DNA of 64,000 nt from Phycisphaerales bacterium (GTDB taxonomy: Bacteria > Planctomycetota > Phycisphaerae > UBA1845 > UTPLA1): positions 1 to 64,000 of the forward strand of contig JAKSDK010001377.1 in the NCBI GenBank assembly GCA_022360095.1, read 5' to 3'. Positions 25,784-34,525 of this stretch are shown in pieces (the stretch's first letter is position 1; each line of letters opens with the position of its first letter). The notes under the pieces are model-generated. The model was not told the origin of the DNA and did no database searches. It was given only the letters and a program-made list of their open reading frames with translations. Position numbers and translations under genes: made by a program.

Positions 25784-28501
25784 ATGATCACCTGCCCCTC
25801 TCTATCGGAACTGGAGCATCTGATATCGAAGAAGAACACGAACGCAAGGTTCTTCTCCCATCATCTCCCTCAATGCAGACATTGTCAGCTATGGATCGAT
25901 CGCATACGTCAAGGGCGAAAAGTACAGAAAGACCTCCTTGAACTCGGAGGCGCGAACCCCGCCGACAATTTTCCGTCCCGACGAACCACCGTCGGGACAT
26001 CCATTGTGGATTTGAACCAAGGGTACGACGTCGCTGAGGAACTCGCCCACGGTGGACAGGCTGTTGTCTATAAGGCGGTGCAGAAATCCACAAACCGAAT
26101 TGTTGCGATCAAGGTGTTGCGTGATGGACGATTTGCATCGCGTTTGGCAAGAAAGAGATTTGAGCGTGAAGTCGAAATCGTATCCAGCCTCAAACACCCA
26201 AACATCATAACCGTTTTTGATTCCGGTCTGACCGAAGATGATTGTCGCTATTACGTCATGGACTACATCGACGGTCTCCCCATGGATCGATTTGCAAGGG
26301 AGGAAAGGCTCACGCCGAAGCAAGTCCTGACACTCTTTACCACAATATGTGAAGCGACAAATTATGCCCATCAGCGTGGCGTGATCCACCGAGACCTCAA
26401 ACCGTCAAATATCCTCGTCGACGTCAGGCGTACGCCGTATATCCTGGATTTTGGCCTCGCGAAACATCTTGTAACGACGGGAGGCCTTCATACGACAACG
26501 ACGAGCCAATTTGCAGGCACGGTTCCATATATGTCGCCGGAACAAGTCTGTGGCGATGCGGAAGACATTGACACGCGCAGCGATGTTTACGCCCTTGGCG
26601 TGATTCTCTACGAGCTGTTAACCGGCGCTTTGCCCTATTGCCCGGATGCGGCAAAATTGCCGGAGGTTATTCGGATTGTATGTCATGAGAGTCCTCGAAA
26701 GCCAAGTCTGGTCAACCCTGCAATACGAGGCGATCTAGAGACAATCATCCTCAAGGCCCTTGAGAAAAAGCCCTCGCATCGATACGCAACACCCCTGGCC
26801 ATTGCGGAAGACATCGATCGTTATCTCGAAAACCGGCCGATTCTTGCTCGTCGCCCCACTCCGTTCTATCGACTCGGCAAGCTGATCAAACGCCGCAGAG
26901 GCCTATTTGCGGTCGTGGCGATCGTATCACTCGTGGTTATTGTTGCCGGCATTCGGAGTAGCATTCTCAAAGCGCGCGTGGAACGGGCCGTGCGGAACTC
27001 AGATCAGTTCTACTCAACACTGCTGGATATGCTGACCTCATTTGAACCCGTCTATAGGAATGAAGAGACACGGACCTGGGTTCCCCGACTTGATGACCTA
27101 TCCAAGCGCATTGACATCGAGCTTGCAGGCTACCCTGAAGGTGAGTCCGCGATTCGATCACACCTCGCGCTTGCCTACCTGCGTGTCTTCGACTTCGATT
27201 CGGCCGCGAACCAGTTGAGAGAGTCGCTGAGAATTCGGCGCGTACTGCACAACTCGGATCACCCGGACATTGCGGAGAATTTGCAGAATCTGGGAGGAAT
27301 ATTGGCTCAACAATGCCAGTTCGATGAGGCTGAACGGGTTCAGTTCGAGTCGCTTGCGATGTATCGTCGCTTGTTCGGGCCATCGCATCCGGAAGTTGTC
27401 CAAAGCCAGATTCTTTGTGGCGAACTGCTCCATTGTCGCGCACGCTACCAAGATGCTGAGAGAATGCTCAGCAGTGCGTTGTCAGTGAGTCAAAACCTGG
27501 AGGACAATCGAAAACTGGAGGCGCAGTGTTTGTTAATCTTGTCTTTCATCCTTCACAAACTCGGTGAGTATGATCAGGCGGAAGATTACGTGAGACAGGC
27601 CATCGCCATTGATCGCGCCTTCGGTCGCGATAAAAAGCGACTTTTCGCCGGGAGCCTCAAGACGCTATCGATGATTTGTTATAGTCGCGGCAACCTAAGC
27701 GGTGCGCTGGCGGCCCAGAGCGAAGCCCTGACGATACTTCGTCGCTGGTATGGAGATGATGAGAGCTTATCGACGCGAGACAGCATAAAAAGGACCGCAG
27801 GACTGTTGTGGGCACACGGCGACTACGTGAAGGCGGAGAAATTATTCCGCGAAACATTGGCCTGGTCTGAGAAAAATCCGGAAGAACCCGATACCGACCT
27901 ATTAATGAACATCAATAGCCTTGGCGTCGTGCTTCGAGATCAAGGCAAATATGAGGAAGCGGAACAATTTCTTCGTCGTGCGCTCGAATTGTCCAAGAAC
28001 CTCTATGGTCCGGAACATACAAATGTAGCGAATGTTCGAACGAACCTGGCCAAGCTACTCATGAGAAAAGGGGATTACGAATCATCGAGGGCCTTATTCC
28101 AACAGTCCCTTGCTCTTCGCCAAAAGCTCCTGCCGGAAGATCATCCGGACATCAGTGAACCGCTTATCGGCTTGGGGCTAATCGCGATTCACGACGGCGA
28201 TAACGGAAACGCGGAGCGATGGGTCGGCGAGGCGCTCAGAATCCGACAGCAAAAACTTCCGGCGGATCATTGGCTCGTCGGCGAAAGTTTGTCTGTGTTA
28301 GGCGCCTGTCTTTCGGCCCAGTGTCGATTTGACGAAGCCGAGTCATTCTTGATCGAGGGTTACAGCATCGCATCAACCAGACTGCAAGCGGAACACATAC
28401 TCGTTTCGCAGTGCATTCATCGACTTATTGACCACTATGAGGCGCGTGACCAGCCCGGCAAAGCTGCATGGTTTCGTACACAAACTGCACAGTATCCTTA
28501 G
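25784..28501 (+). CDS. Ser/Thr protein kinase with HxxxCxxC N-terminus, transmembrane segment and TPR tail (module c, type II)
   Basis: This encodes a 905-residue protein. The N-terminus carries H27-x3-C31-x2-C34, the spacing of zinc-binding anti-sigma (ZAS) domains. The kinase domain has AHGGQAVVYKA near 88-98 (the last loop Gly is Ala), Lys110, HRD at 202-204 and DFG at 222-224. A membrane helix (GLFAVVAIVSLVVIVAGI) lies near 370-390. About ten TPR repeats follow, several with the kinesin-light-chain-like phrase ALxLxxxLxGPEHxxVA. The fusion suggests one protein that can hold the partner sigma factor, sense through the TPRs and phosphorylate. That role is inferred. Confidence 0.9.
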   Translation: MITCPSLSELEHLISKKNTNARFFSHHLPQCRHCQLWIDRIRQGRKVQKDLLELGGANPADNFPSRRTTVGTSIVDLNQGYDVAEELAHGGQAVVYKAVQKSTNRIVAIKVLRDGRFASRLARKRFEREVEIVSSLKHPNIITVFDSGLTEDDCRYYVMDYIDGLPMDRFAREERLTPKQVLTLFTTICEATNYAHQRGVIHRDLKPSNILVDVRRTPYILDFGLAKHLVTTGGLHTTTTSQFAGTVPYMSPEQVCGDAEDIDTRSDVYALGVILYELLTGALPYCPDAAKLPEVIRIVCHESPRKPSLVNPAIRGDLETIILKALEKKPSHRYATPLAIAEDIDRYLENRPILARRPTPFYRLGKLIKRRRGLFAVVAIVSLVVIVAGIRSSILKARVERAVRNSDQFYSTLLDMLTSFEPVYRNEETRTWVPRLDDLSKRIDIELAGYPEGESAIRSHLALAYLRVFDFDSAANQLRESLRIRRVLHNSDHPDIAENLQNLGGILAQQCQFDEAERVQFESLAMYRRLFGPSHPEVVQSQILCGELLHCRARYQDAERMLSSALSVSQNLEDNRKLEAQCLLILSFILHKLGEYDQAEDYVRQAIAIDRAFGRDKKRLFAGSLKTLSMICYSRGNLSGALAAQSEALTILRRWYGDDESLSTRDSIKRTAGLLWAHGDYVKAEKLFRETLAWSEKNPEEPDTDLLMNINSLGVVLRDQGKYEEAEQFLRRALELSKNLYGPEHTNVANVRTNLAKLLMRKGDYESSRALFQQSLALRQKLLPEDHPDISEPLIGLGLIAIHDGDNGNAERWVGEALRIRQQKLPADHWLVGESLSVLGACLSAQCRFDEAESFLIEGYSIASTRLQAEHILVSQCIHRLIDHYEARDQPGKAAWFRTQTAQYP

Positions 28502-28839
28502 ACTAGCTTCGCATCGAAATTGCGCGTCCCGCTCTTGCAAGATGCCCGTTTTTCCGACAATCGAGGGTGGACAAGTGATAAGATGATTCCGACAAAACAC
28601 TTATCCCATGTCCGGCCGGACATGACCGGCAATTTCTCACTTTAACATCTCACAACACGCGGCGTCGCTGTTCTCGTTACGCGGAACCGCTGGGTTTTTG
28701 CCGCTCTTGCGCCATCACCCAGATCAGCGAACTGTCACAGGAAAGCGGTTACGTGGCTAAGTGTATATGGCGGTCGAGCATGGTAAATAAATCGTATTCG
28801 CGAGACGGGACCGTTGCCCCCATTATTAGGAGTACGACT
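28502..28839. promoter_or_regulatory. leader region of metalloprotease gene with 61-bp element copy A
   Basis: These 338 bases between the module c kinase and the metalloprotease contain copy A of a 61-bp element (28594-28654). A TTAGGAG ribosome-binding site lies at 28826-28832. No gene is seen; in-frame extension of the protease upstream to 28753 lacks a ribosome-binding site. Confidence 0.5.
28594..28654. repeat. 61-bp element, copy A, with perfect 18-bp palindrome
   Basis: The copy contains CATGTCCGGCCGGACATG (28607-28624), a perfect 18-base palindrome. It is flanked by AAAACACTTA on the left and an ACATCTCACA sequence on the right, both nearly conserved in copy B (30640-30700). Each copy precedes a plus-strand gene. 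Confidence 0.7.
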
Positions 28840-30498
28840 ATGGTTATGAACCGCTTCGCGGCTGCGCATCATTCGCAGCCGAAAACCGACACCTTGCCTG
28901 GTGCGTCCGCCGGCCCGTCGCCTGGAGTATCATCGCGCAAGCTCACAGTTTCAGCCGCGTTCTTCCTCGTCATGACCGCTGCGAGTTCAGCGCGGAGCCA
29001 GGACAAGGCGCCAGACCTTGCGACCGTTGATGCTGCGATGCATGGTACTGCCCATCGGATTCCCTTGAAGCTGTGGACGCCTGCCGGTGAACCAGCCGAA
29101 CCTGTTCGAACAACCGACGCCGTGATCCGTAGCCGATTGATTCATGCCGCTCCTGCTGTGTTGTCCGAAATGAAGCAGGGACAAAGCTTCGTGATGGACC
29201 TCTTCGACGATTTGTCCGTTGTCGGCATCGTGCAGCAACGCCGGGAACGCTCCGCCGAGCGCTTCACGCTGTCCGGTCGGATCGGCACGGCGGCGGGCGG
29301 CAGCTTCCTGTTGGCTGTCAATCGTGAAGCAATGGCAGGCACCATCCTCATGGGAGAACTCGGAACTTATCGAATTCGGTGTCATGGCCCCGGCCTCTTC
29401 GTTTTACAACAAATCGCCCCAGGCAAACTCTTAGAGTGTATGACTGAGCCTGACCGCTTCGACGCGTACTCGAACAAGCCGGCCGCAGGCGCTTCGAGAG
29501 GCAACTGTGACGACGGCTCGGTCATCGACGTGCTTGTGGTGTACACACAGGCTGCGCGGATTCAAGCCGGGGGCGTCCCAGCCATGGAAGCCGAGATCGA
29601 TCTGCAAGTCGCATTCAACAACACGGCCTATGCGAATAGCCTGATCAACACGCGATTGAACCTCGTTTTCGCCTGGCAACTCGGCCCGGAGCACGACGAT
29701 CTCCGCCTTGATGAGATGACGGATCCAAACGACGGAATTGCCGACGGCATTCATACCCTTCGCGATGCTTACGGCGCGGATCAGGTGGCGTTGTTCGTGG
29801 ATGGTTTCGCAGGGGTCGCCAACGGTCTGCGCAACCTCGATCCCGAATCCGAAGCCACTGCTTTCTGTGTAAACGGTCTGGATGTCTCGCCCATCGTCCT
29901 GGCTCACGAAATCGGTCACAACATGGGCTGCTGCCATGCATTGGGGCAGGGCGGCGGGTGCCCTAATGAAGGAGGACTGCTGTTTCCCTTCTCCAATGGG
30001 CATATCGGCACCGGCGACAGCGGGAACGCGTTTGGCACCATCATGGCCACCGTCGTGCTTGAGCACTTCTCCAATCCGAATGTGCTGTTCGATGGTCAGC
30101 CGACCGGCATCCCCGAAGGCGCGATGGGGCACCCTGGTGCAGACAATGCCCGCACGATCAACCTCTCAGCTTTCACCGTATCGAACTGGAGATGCAACGA
30201 CGGGATTTGTGAGGGCCTGGCGCTCCCGAGCGATGCACCTGATTGCGACGACAACGAGGTGCCCGACGCGTGCGACATTGCCATCGGCACAAGCTTGGAT
30301 TGCAACGCCAATAGCATCCCGGATGGGTGTGAGGTGGGGTGCGTTCTGCTCGGCGACGTGAAGCAGGACTGCATCGTCGACGGCGAGGACATCGCAGGTT
30401 TCGTCCGAGTTCAACTTGGGCTACCGCCTGAAAGTGGTGAGAATCAAGGCTGCGGCGCTCTCGATATCACCACTTTTGTCACCGCTCTTCTGAACTGA
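28840..30498 (+). CDS. secreted reprolysin-like zinc metalloprotease with dockerin-like C-terminus
   Basis: This encodes a 552-residue protein. The ATG at 28840 has TTAGGAG 7 nt upstream. The N-terminus has a hydrophobic export segment near 36-52 after a polar stretch. The metzincin domain carries HEIGHNMGCCH at 356-366; upstream VIDVLVVYTQAAR is the typical first strand of such proteases. Two CNxNxxPDxCE repeats follow (about 485-510). The C-terminus has GDVKQDCIVDGEDIAGFVRVQLG and ends DITTFVTALLN, a dockerin-like module closely matching the C-terminus of the protein at 46414-48951. Both likely share an attachment mechanism. The gene is flanked by the two 61-bp elements. Confidence 0.87.
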   Translation: MVMNRFAAAHHSQPKTDTLPGASAGPSPGVSSRKLTVSAAFFLVMTAASSARSQDKAPDLATVDAAMHGTAHRIPLKLWTPAGEPAEPVRTTDAVIRSRLIHAAPAVLSEMKQGQSFVMDLFDDLSVVGIVQQRRERSAERFTLSGRIGTAAGGSFLLAVNREAMAGTILMGELGTYRIRCHGPGLFVLQQIAPGKLLECMTEPDRFDAYSNKPAAGASRGNCDDGSVIDVLVVYTQAARIQAGGVPAMEAEIDLQVAFNNTAYANSLINTRLNLVFAWQLGPEHDDLRLDEMTDPNDGIADGIHTLRDAYGADQVALFVDGFAGVANGLRNLDPESEATAFCVNGLDVSPIVLAHEIGHNMGCCHALGQGGGCPNEGGLLFPFSNGHIGTGDSGNAFGTIMATVVLEHFSNPNVLFDGQPTGIPEGAMGHPGADNARTINLSAFTVSNWRCNDGICEGLALPSDAPDCDDNEVPDACDIAIGTSLDCNANSIPDGCEVGCVLLGDVKQDCIVDGEDIAGFVRVQLGLPPESGENQGCGALDITTFVTALLN

Positions 30499-30639
30499 TT
30501 CTCCGGGGGTCTATATCATTAGTAGACTGACGCCCGCAGAATTCCCAACATTGACGCTGAATCCACCGTCAACGAGCCGGAGCGATGTGAATTCTTGTTA
30601 GGGCATTTTGGGGCGGATATATTTGTAAAGCATTTTCAG

Positions 30640-30700
30640 AAAAACACTTAACCATGTCCGGCCGGAGATGGCCGGCCATCGCCCAAGCTGACATTTCACA
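30640..30700. repeat. 61-bp element, copy B
   Basis: AAAACACTTA, CCATGTCCGGCCGGA and ACATTTCACA align with copy A at 28594-28654. The central palindrome is altered to two overlapping ones, TCCGGCCGGA and GATGGCCGGCCATC. It lies about 40-100 nt upstream of the ArsR operator and start. Confidence 0.7.
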
Positions 30701-30736
30701 GGGCCCCAAGAGATCGCCGAAAAATATTCTTCCCAT

Positions 30737-30766
30737 ATATTGATATACATCAATATAGATGATAAT
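30737..30766 (+). promoter_or_regulatory. ArsR-type operator and overlapping promoter
   Basis: ATATTGAT (30737-30744) and ATCAATAT (30749-30756) form a perfect inverted repeat with a 4-nt spacer, the usual shape of ArsR/SmtB operators. A -10-like GATAAT follows at 30761-30766, only 10 nt before the ATG, so the mRNA may be almost leaderless. The layout predicts autorepression. Confidence 0.75.
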
Positions 30767-30775
30767 CTATCTATT

Positions 30776-31114
30776 ATGGAGCTGATTGACCGAACACTCA
30801 CTGCCCTCGCGGACCCAACACGTCGTCGTATTGTCAATCGCCTTGCCCAAGGGACAGCGACGGTTTCCGAACTCGTGCAATGCTTTGAACTCACGCAACC
30901 CACGATTTCCTCACACATCAAATTGCTCGAGCGTGCGGGGCTCATCTCTCGTACCCGAATCGCCCAAACGCGCCCGTGCAAACTCGAACTCGAAGGTTTG
31001 AACGCTCTGGGCGCTTGGCTGGGCAATCTGTACTCGGTCTATCGAGACAACTACGCGAGGCTCGACGAGGTGCTGAACAAACTCAAGATGCAAGAGAAGG
31101 AACAGGAATCATGA
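30776..31114 (+). CDS. ArsR-family winged-helix transcriptional regulator
   Basis: This encodes a 112-residue protein. The winged helix is clear: LADPTRRRIVNRLAQGTATVSEL, then the recognition helix LTQPTISSHIKLLERAGLI, then a beta wing (RTRIAQTRPCKLEL). No Cys pair typical of the metal-sensing members is present, which suits the subgroup that accompanies SRPBCC/AHSA1 genes. The ATG at 30776 is preferred over an in-frame TTG at 30740 that lies inside the operator. The stop overlaps the next start (ATGA). It probably represses its own three-gene operon. Confidence 0.9.
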   Translation: MELIDRTLTALADPTRRRIVNRLAQGTATVSELVQCFELTQPTISSHIKLLERAGLISRTRIAQTRPCKLELEGLNALGAWLGNLYSVYRDNYARLDEVLNKLKMQEKEQES

Positions 31115-31587
31115 AGACCTTTGAATTCACGACGCCCACGCCGACCTCAATACGAATCGTTCGAACCTTCGATGCACCCGTCAAACTTGTCTGGCGTGCC
31201 CACACTGAACCAGAGCTTGTCAAGCAGTGGATGACGGGCCCTCCGGACCACTCACTCCCGGTCTGCGAGATCGACTTTCGGGTCGGCGGAAAGGCGCGGT
31301 ATGTGTGGAAGAACCCTCAGTTCGAAATGGGCATGACGGCGGAATTCAAGGAGATCGTCGAGCACGAGCGCATCGTACATACCGAGGTCTTCGACGGCTG
31401 GCCAGAGGGTTCGACGACCGTGACGACGACCTTCGTCGAATCGAAAGGCAGGACGACGGCAACCGTCGAGATTGAGTACCAGAGCCAAGAGGTTCGCGAC
31501 CAAGCCATGCAGCCCGGATTCAAGGAAGGCTTCGAAGCGTCCTATGAGACCCTCGACAAGTTACTGCCCAATCTCAGCGACGAATAG
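31111..31587 (+). CDS. SRPBCC/AHSA1-type protein
   Basis: This encodes a 158-residue protein. The fold signature includes IRIVRTFDAPVKLVWRAHTEPELVKQWM near the N-terminus, FRVGGKARYVW in the middle and GFKEGFEASYETLDKLL at the end. This is the START-like hydrophobic-cavity fold of the Hsp90 ATPase activator family. The ATG at 31111 overlaps the ArsR stop (ATGA), with AAGGAACAGGA upstream. ArsR-SRPBCC pairs are a common arrangement; the ligand is unknown. Confidence 0.88.
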   Translation: MKTFEFTTPTPTSIRIVRTFDAPVKLVWRAHTEPELVKQWMTGPPDHSLPVCEIDFRVGGKARYVWKNPQFEMGMTAEFKEIVEHERIVHTEVFDGWPEGSTTVTTTFVESKGRTTATVEIEYQSQEVRDQAMQPGFKEGFEASYETLDKLLPNLSDE

Positions 31588-31597
31588 GATCTCAATC

Positions 31598-32263
31598 ATG
31601 CCCTTGAAAGACACTCTCAAGCGGTTGGAAGCGCTCGGCTCCGACAAAGTGCGGGCGCAAAACACAAAGAACGGAGCGGGCAACAACCAGTTTGGCGTCC
31701 GACTCGGTGACATCCGGACACTTGCCAAGGAAATCAAGACCAACCACAAATTGGCTATGGCGCTTTGGGAAACCGAGAACATCGACGCCATGCTCTTGGC
31801 CACGCTCTTGATCAAACCGAAGGAATTGTCCGCGAGTGAATTGAATCGGATGGTGCGATCCGCCACCTTCACACAGTTAGCAGACTGGCTTAACGCTTAT
31901 GTCGTCAAGAAGCACCCCGATAAGGATGCGCTGCGCGAAAAGTGGATGATCGCCAAGGACCCGATGGCGGCTCGTGCAGCGTGGAATTTGACCGCGGAAC
32001 GTGTTGTGAAGAATCCGGACGGGCTCGACCTCCCAACTCTTCTGAATCGCATTGAATCTGAAATGGGGAGTGCGAACCCAGAAGCACAATGGACGATGAA
32101 CTCCTGTCTTGCGGAAATTGGAATTCACTTCCCCAAACACCGCAAGCGGGCCATTGCCATCGGCGAGGCATTGGGCGTCTTTCGCGACTATCCCGTTTCC
32201 AAGGGCTGCACCTCACCCTTCGCACCAATCTGGATCAAAGAAATGGTGAAACGGCAAGGCTGA
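31598..32263 (+). CDS. DNA alkylation repair protein, AlkD-like (HEAT-like repeats)
   Basis: This encodes a 221-residue protein. The DNA-alkylation-repair family pattern includes FGVRLGDIRTLAKEIK near 30-45, LWETENIDAMLLATLLI, FTQLADWLNAYVV and AAWNLTAERV. Members are helical-repeat DNA glycosylases that excise N3/N7-alkylated purines, but some relatives lack activity. The gene begins 10 nt after the SRPBCC stop, third in the ArsR operon, so its expression should follow ArsR. It converges on the module d kinase. Confidence 0.85.
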   Translation: MPLKDTLKRLEALGSDKVRAQNTKNGAGNNQFGVRLGDIRTLAKEIKTNHKLAMALWETENIDAMLLATLLIKPKELSASELNRMVRSATFTQLADWLNAYVVKKHPDKDALREKWMIAKDPMAARAAWNLTAERVVKNPDGLDLPTLLNRIESEMGSANPEAQWTMNSCLAEIGIHFPKHRKRAIAIGEALGVFRDYPVSKGCTSPFAPIWIKEMVKRQG

Positions 32264-32350
32264 GCCAATCACGTGTCGAGATCAAGAAGAAAAAGCACTG
32301 CCACTTTTCCTGTTATGTCGGCGAGAACTCCAAAGCCGTGGTGGAGGTCG

Positions 32351-33466
32351 CTATTCGCGCCAAATATGACCGATTTCGTCAGACAGCTGCTGAACGGATG
32401 AATACCTGCTCGCGGGATTCTTCTGAAGCGTCGTCAACAGAATGTTGTCCAGGTTTTCCTGAAATCTGTAGCGCAGCTTGTCCGGATGTCTCGCGCGCAT
32501 TGGCCCCATGGTGGAGGTGATCGCCGCATTGGGATTTTCAGGCATATCATCACACACTCCCTGCTCCAATTCTCGTCTCGAAAGACGATCCCCATTGCAG
32601 GGACTTCGACCCGTGAGCAGCTCGTAAAGAATAACGCCTAGGGAATACACATCGCTTGCCGTCGTGGTCGTCTGACCGCGCACCTGTTCAGGACTTGCGT
32701 ATCGCAGTGTCATACATTGCGGAGAGCGAACTGCGGCCGCGGATGACGGCGCCCCTTCATCGGATTGCCGTTTCGAGATCCCGAAATCCAGCAGTTTCGG
32801 TACGCCCGCATCCGTCACAAGGATGTTCGCCGGTTTTAGATCGTGATGGATCACGGAATTCTCATGAACATATTGCACCGCGGAACAAACCTTAACAAAA
32901 ACCCGTAACCGTTGCGTAATGCACAATCCTCGTTCGTCACAGTACCGGTCGATCGGAAGACCGTGAACGTATTCCATCGCCAGAAACGGAAGCCCGCTTT
33001 CCGTGGTTCCACCGTCGATCAACCGTGGGATGTATGGATGATCCAGATTCGCCAGCATCTGTCGCTCTTGGCGGAATCGCCGGACGCCTGCCTTCGTACT
33101 CATACTGCGTCTGATCAGCTTTACAGCCACGATCTCATGAATCCCCCGATCACTTCGCACGGCTCGAAAAACTCGACTCATCCCTCCGCTACTGATTCGT
33201 TCGAGCACTCTGTATTGTCCGACCCGTTCCGGGTCAGCGGCTGCCTCTTCGCGCAACACCTCCTGCAATGGCTGGAGTTCGGATAATTCAGGCGGTTCAA
33301 GAAAACCCGTATTCGACCGGTGTCCGACAAGCAAGGCCTCAACGGTCTCCCGCAAATTCGGTTTGTCCCTACAAGTCCTTTCGAGAAACGCCGTCTGCTG
33401 ACTTCCTTCGTAATCGAGGGCTTGCTCGAAGATCGACTTGCACAGTTCCCATTGCTCAGCAACCAT
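32351..33466 (-). CDS. Ser/Thr protein kinase without transmembrane or TPR region (module d, type I, non-RD)
   Basis: This encodes a 371-residue protein from ATG 33466; GTG at 33478 would add four residues. Positions here count from that GTG. The N-terminal helical domain (about 10-50) matches those of modules a and b. The kinase domain has SSGGMSRVFRA near 96-106 (last loop Gly is Ser), Lys120, HHD at 211-213 and DFG at 231-233, so the HRD arginine is His. It ends at SDEIGHIWRE, right at the end of the catalytic domain. The membrane helix and TPR tail found in the other kinases are missing, and no TPR remnant is seen before the next gene. It overlaps the sigma-factor stop by 11 nt. Confidence 0.88.
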   Translation of the reverse strand: MVAEQWELCKSIFEQALDYEGSQQTAFLERTCRDKPNLRETVEALLVGHRSNTGFLEPPELSELQPLQEVLREEAAADPERVGQYRVLERISSGGMSRVFRAVRSDRGIHEIVAVKLIRRSMSTKAGVRRFRQERQMLANLDHPYIPRLIDGGTTESGLPFLAMEYVHGLPIDRYCDERGLCITQRLRVFVKVCSAVQYVHENSVIHHDLKPANILVTDAGVPKLLDFGISKRQSDEGAPSSAAAVRSPQCMTLRYASPEQVRGQTTTTASDVYSLGVILYELLTGRSPCNGDRLSRRELEQGVCDDMPENPNAAITSTMGPMRARHPDKLRYRFQENLDNILLTTLQKNPASRYSSVQQLSDEIGHIWRE

Positions 33467-33995
33467 GACGTGTCCCACTGTATTCGTTTCTCAACCAGGC
33501 CCGGGCGACATTCCACTCTCTACGGACGGTTCGAGTGGATACTTTCAGCGCCACGGCGATCTCTTCCATCGAAAAACCCCCGAAGAACCGCAGTTCGACA
33601 ATCTGGACCAAACGCACGTCCATTTCGGCCAGACGGCTTAGTGCCGAGTCAAGCTCGACCAGATCGTATCCACGGTCCTCGAAGACGAGCACCATTTCTT
33701 CAAGCGGCGTTTTCGTGGCATTTCCGCCTCGTTTCGTGGCGCGACGGCGACGGGCGTAATCGACGAGGACGTTACGCATTGCGCGCGTCGCGAGCGAAAA
33801 AATCGTGGCTCGATCCAATCCACTCCACACTTCCATGCTCACGACTTTGAGGTATGCCTCATGCACGACGGCCGTCGGCGGCAGCGTGTGCATGAAACGC
33901 CGGGAGCCGAGCAAGTCCGTCGCCATCCGCCGCATCTCGTCATAGACCGCGAGAAGCGCACTGTTGACGTTGTTCTGGCCTTTCTTAGCGATCAT
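33456..33995 (-). CDS. ECF sigma factor, TIGR02999 type (module d)
   Basis: This encodes a 179-residue protein from ATG 33995; a TTG at 34052 in the same frame gives 198 residues but has no ribosome-binding site. Region 2 has HTLPPTAVVHEAYLKVV and the basic DYARRRRATKRGGN linker. Region 4 has VQIVELRFFGGFSMEEIAVAL and TVRREWNVARAWLRNE. It is followed by, and overlaps, the kinase gene. It is divergent from the DUF1800-DUF1501 operon, its first candidate target. Confidence 0.9.
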   Translation of the reverse strand: MIAKKGQNNVNSALLAVYDEMRRMATDLLGSRRFMHTLPPTAVVHEAYLKVVSMEVWSGLDRATIFSLATRAMRNVLVDYARRRRATKRGGNATKTPLEEMVLVFEDRGYDLVELDSALSRLAEMDVRLVQIVELRFFGGFSMEEIAVALKVSTRTVRREWNVARAWLRNEYSGTRHGC

Positions 33996-34525
33996 CTTCG
34001 ATCCCCAAGGTTGTGATGCGAGACCGCCTGTTCGGCGATCCGCATCACTCAAAACCCAATCAATGAATCGTGTTTAGTCTTCGGGCGCTGAACGGATTGA
34101 TTCTCCTACTCCCATTTCATCTCGCGCAAAAACTTCGGTTTGGATGTTTGTCCACATCGCCGACGTTTTTACGTCTCTTCTATAAGGAGGGCCCAAGAGT
34201 ACAAAAGAGCGGCGTACCACCCTCGCGTTGAGCGCGATTATACATCGTCGCTGCCAATATGCCAAGCGCAAGCAATGACTGCGCCGGGTGTTTGCTAATT
34301 ATTAAGGAGAGTCGTAAAGCAGCAACTATTTGTCTCATTGGCCAAGTGGTTCGGCGTCGCTTCGGATTGGAAATCGGACATCGGCTATCACGCATCTCCC
34401 ACTGGCACGCAGCAGCGTTGTCCGGGAAATGTTGCCAAGTCCAAGTCGTTGAAACTGCGCCAAAAGTTAGAGGCGAAATCAGATCACTCGAACAAGAAAG
34501 TCCTATTCCGGAAGAGGTGGATGTC
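33996..34525. promoter_or_regulatory. divergent intergenic region, module d / DUF1800 operon
   Basis: About 530 bases separate the divergent starts. The frame upstream of 34526 is open back to 34259, but it reads as low-quality protein and lacks a ribosome-binding site. A GAGGTGG site lies just before the chosen start. Purine-rich AAGGAGGG (34187) and TTAAGGAGAG (34305) also occur but lead to no credible gene. Promoters for both directions must lie here. Confidence 0.45.

Noticed and set aside
29431..30132. 233-codon minus-strand frame inside the second metalloprotease gene
   Set aside because: The opposite frame encodes the zinc site and the dockerin-like tail; the antisense frame has no support.
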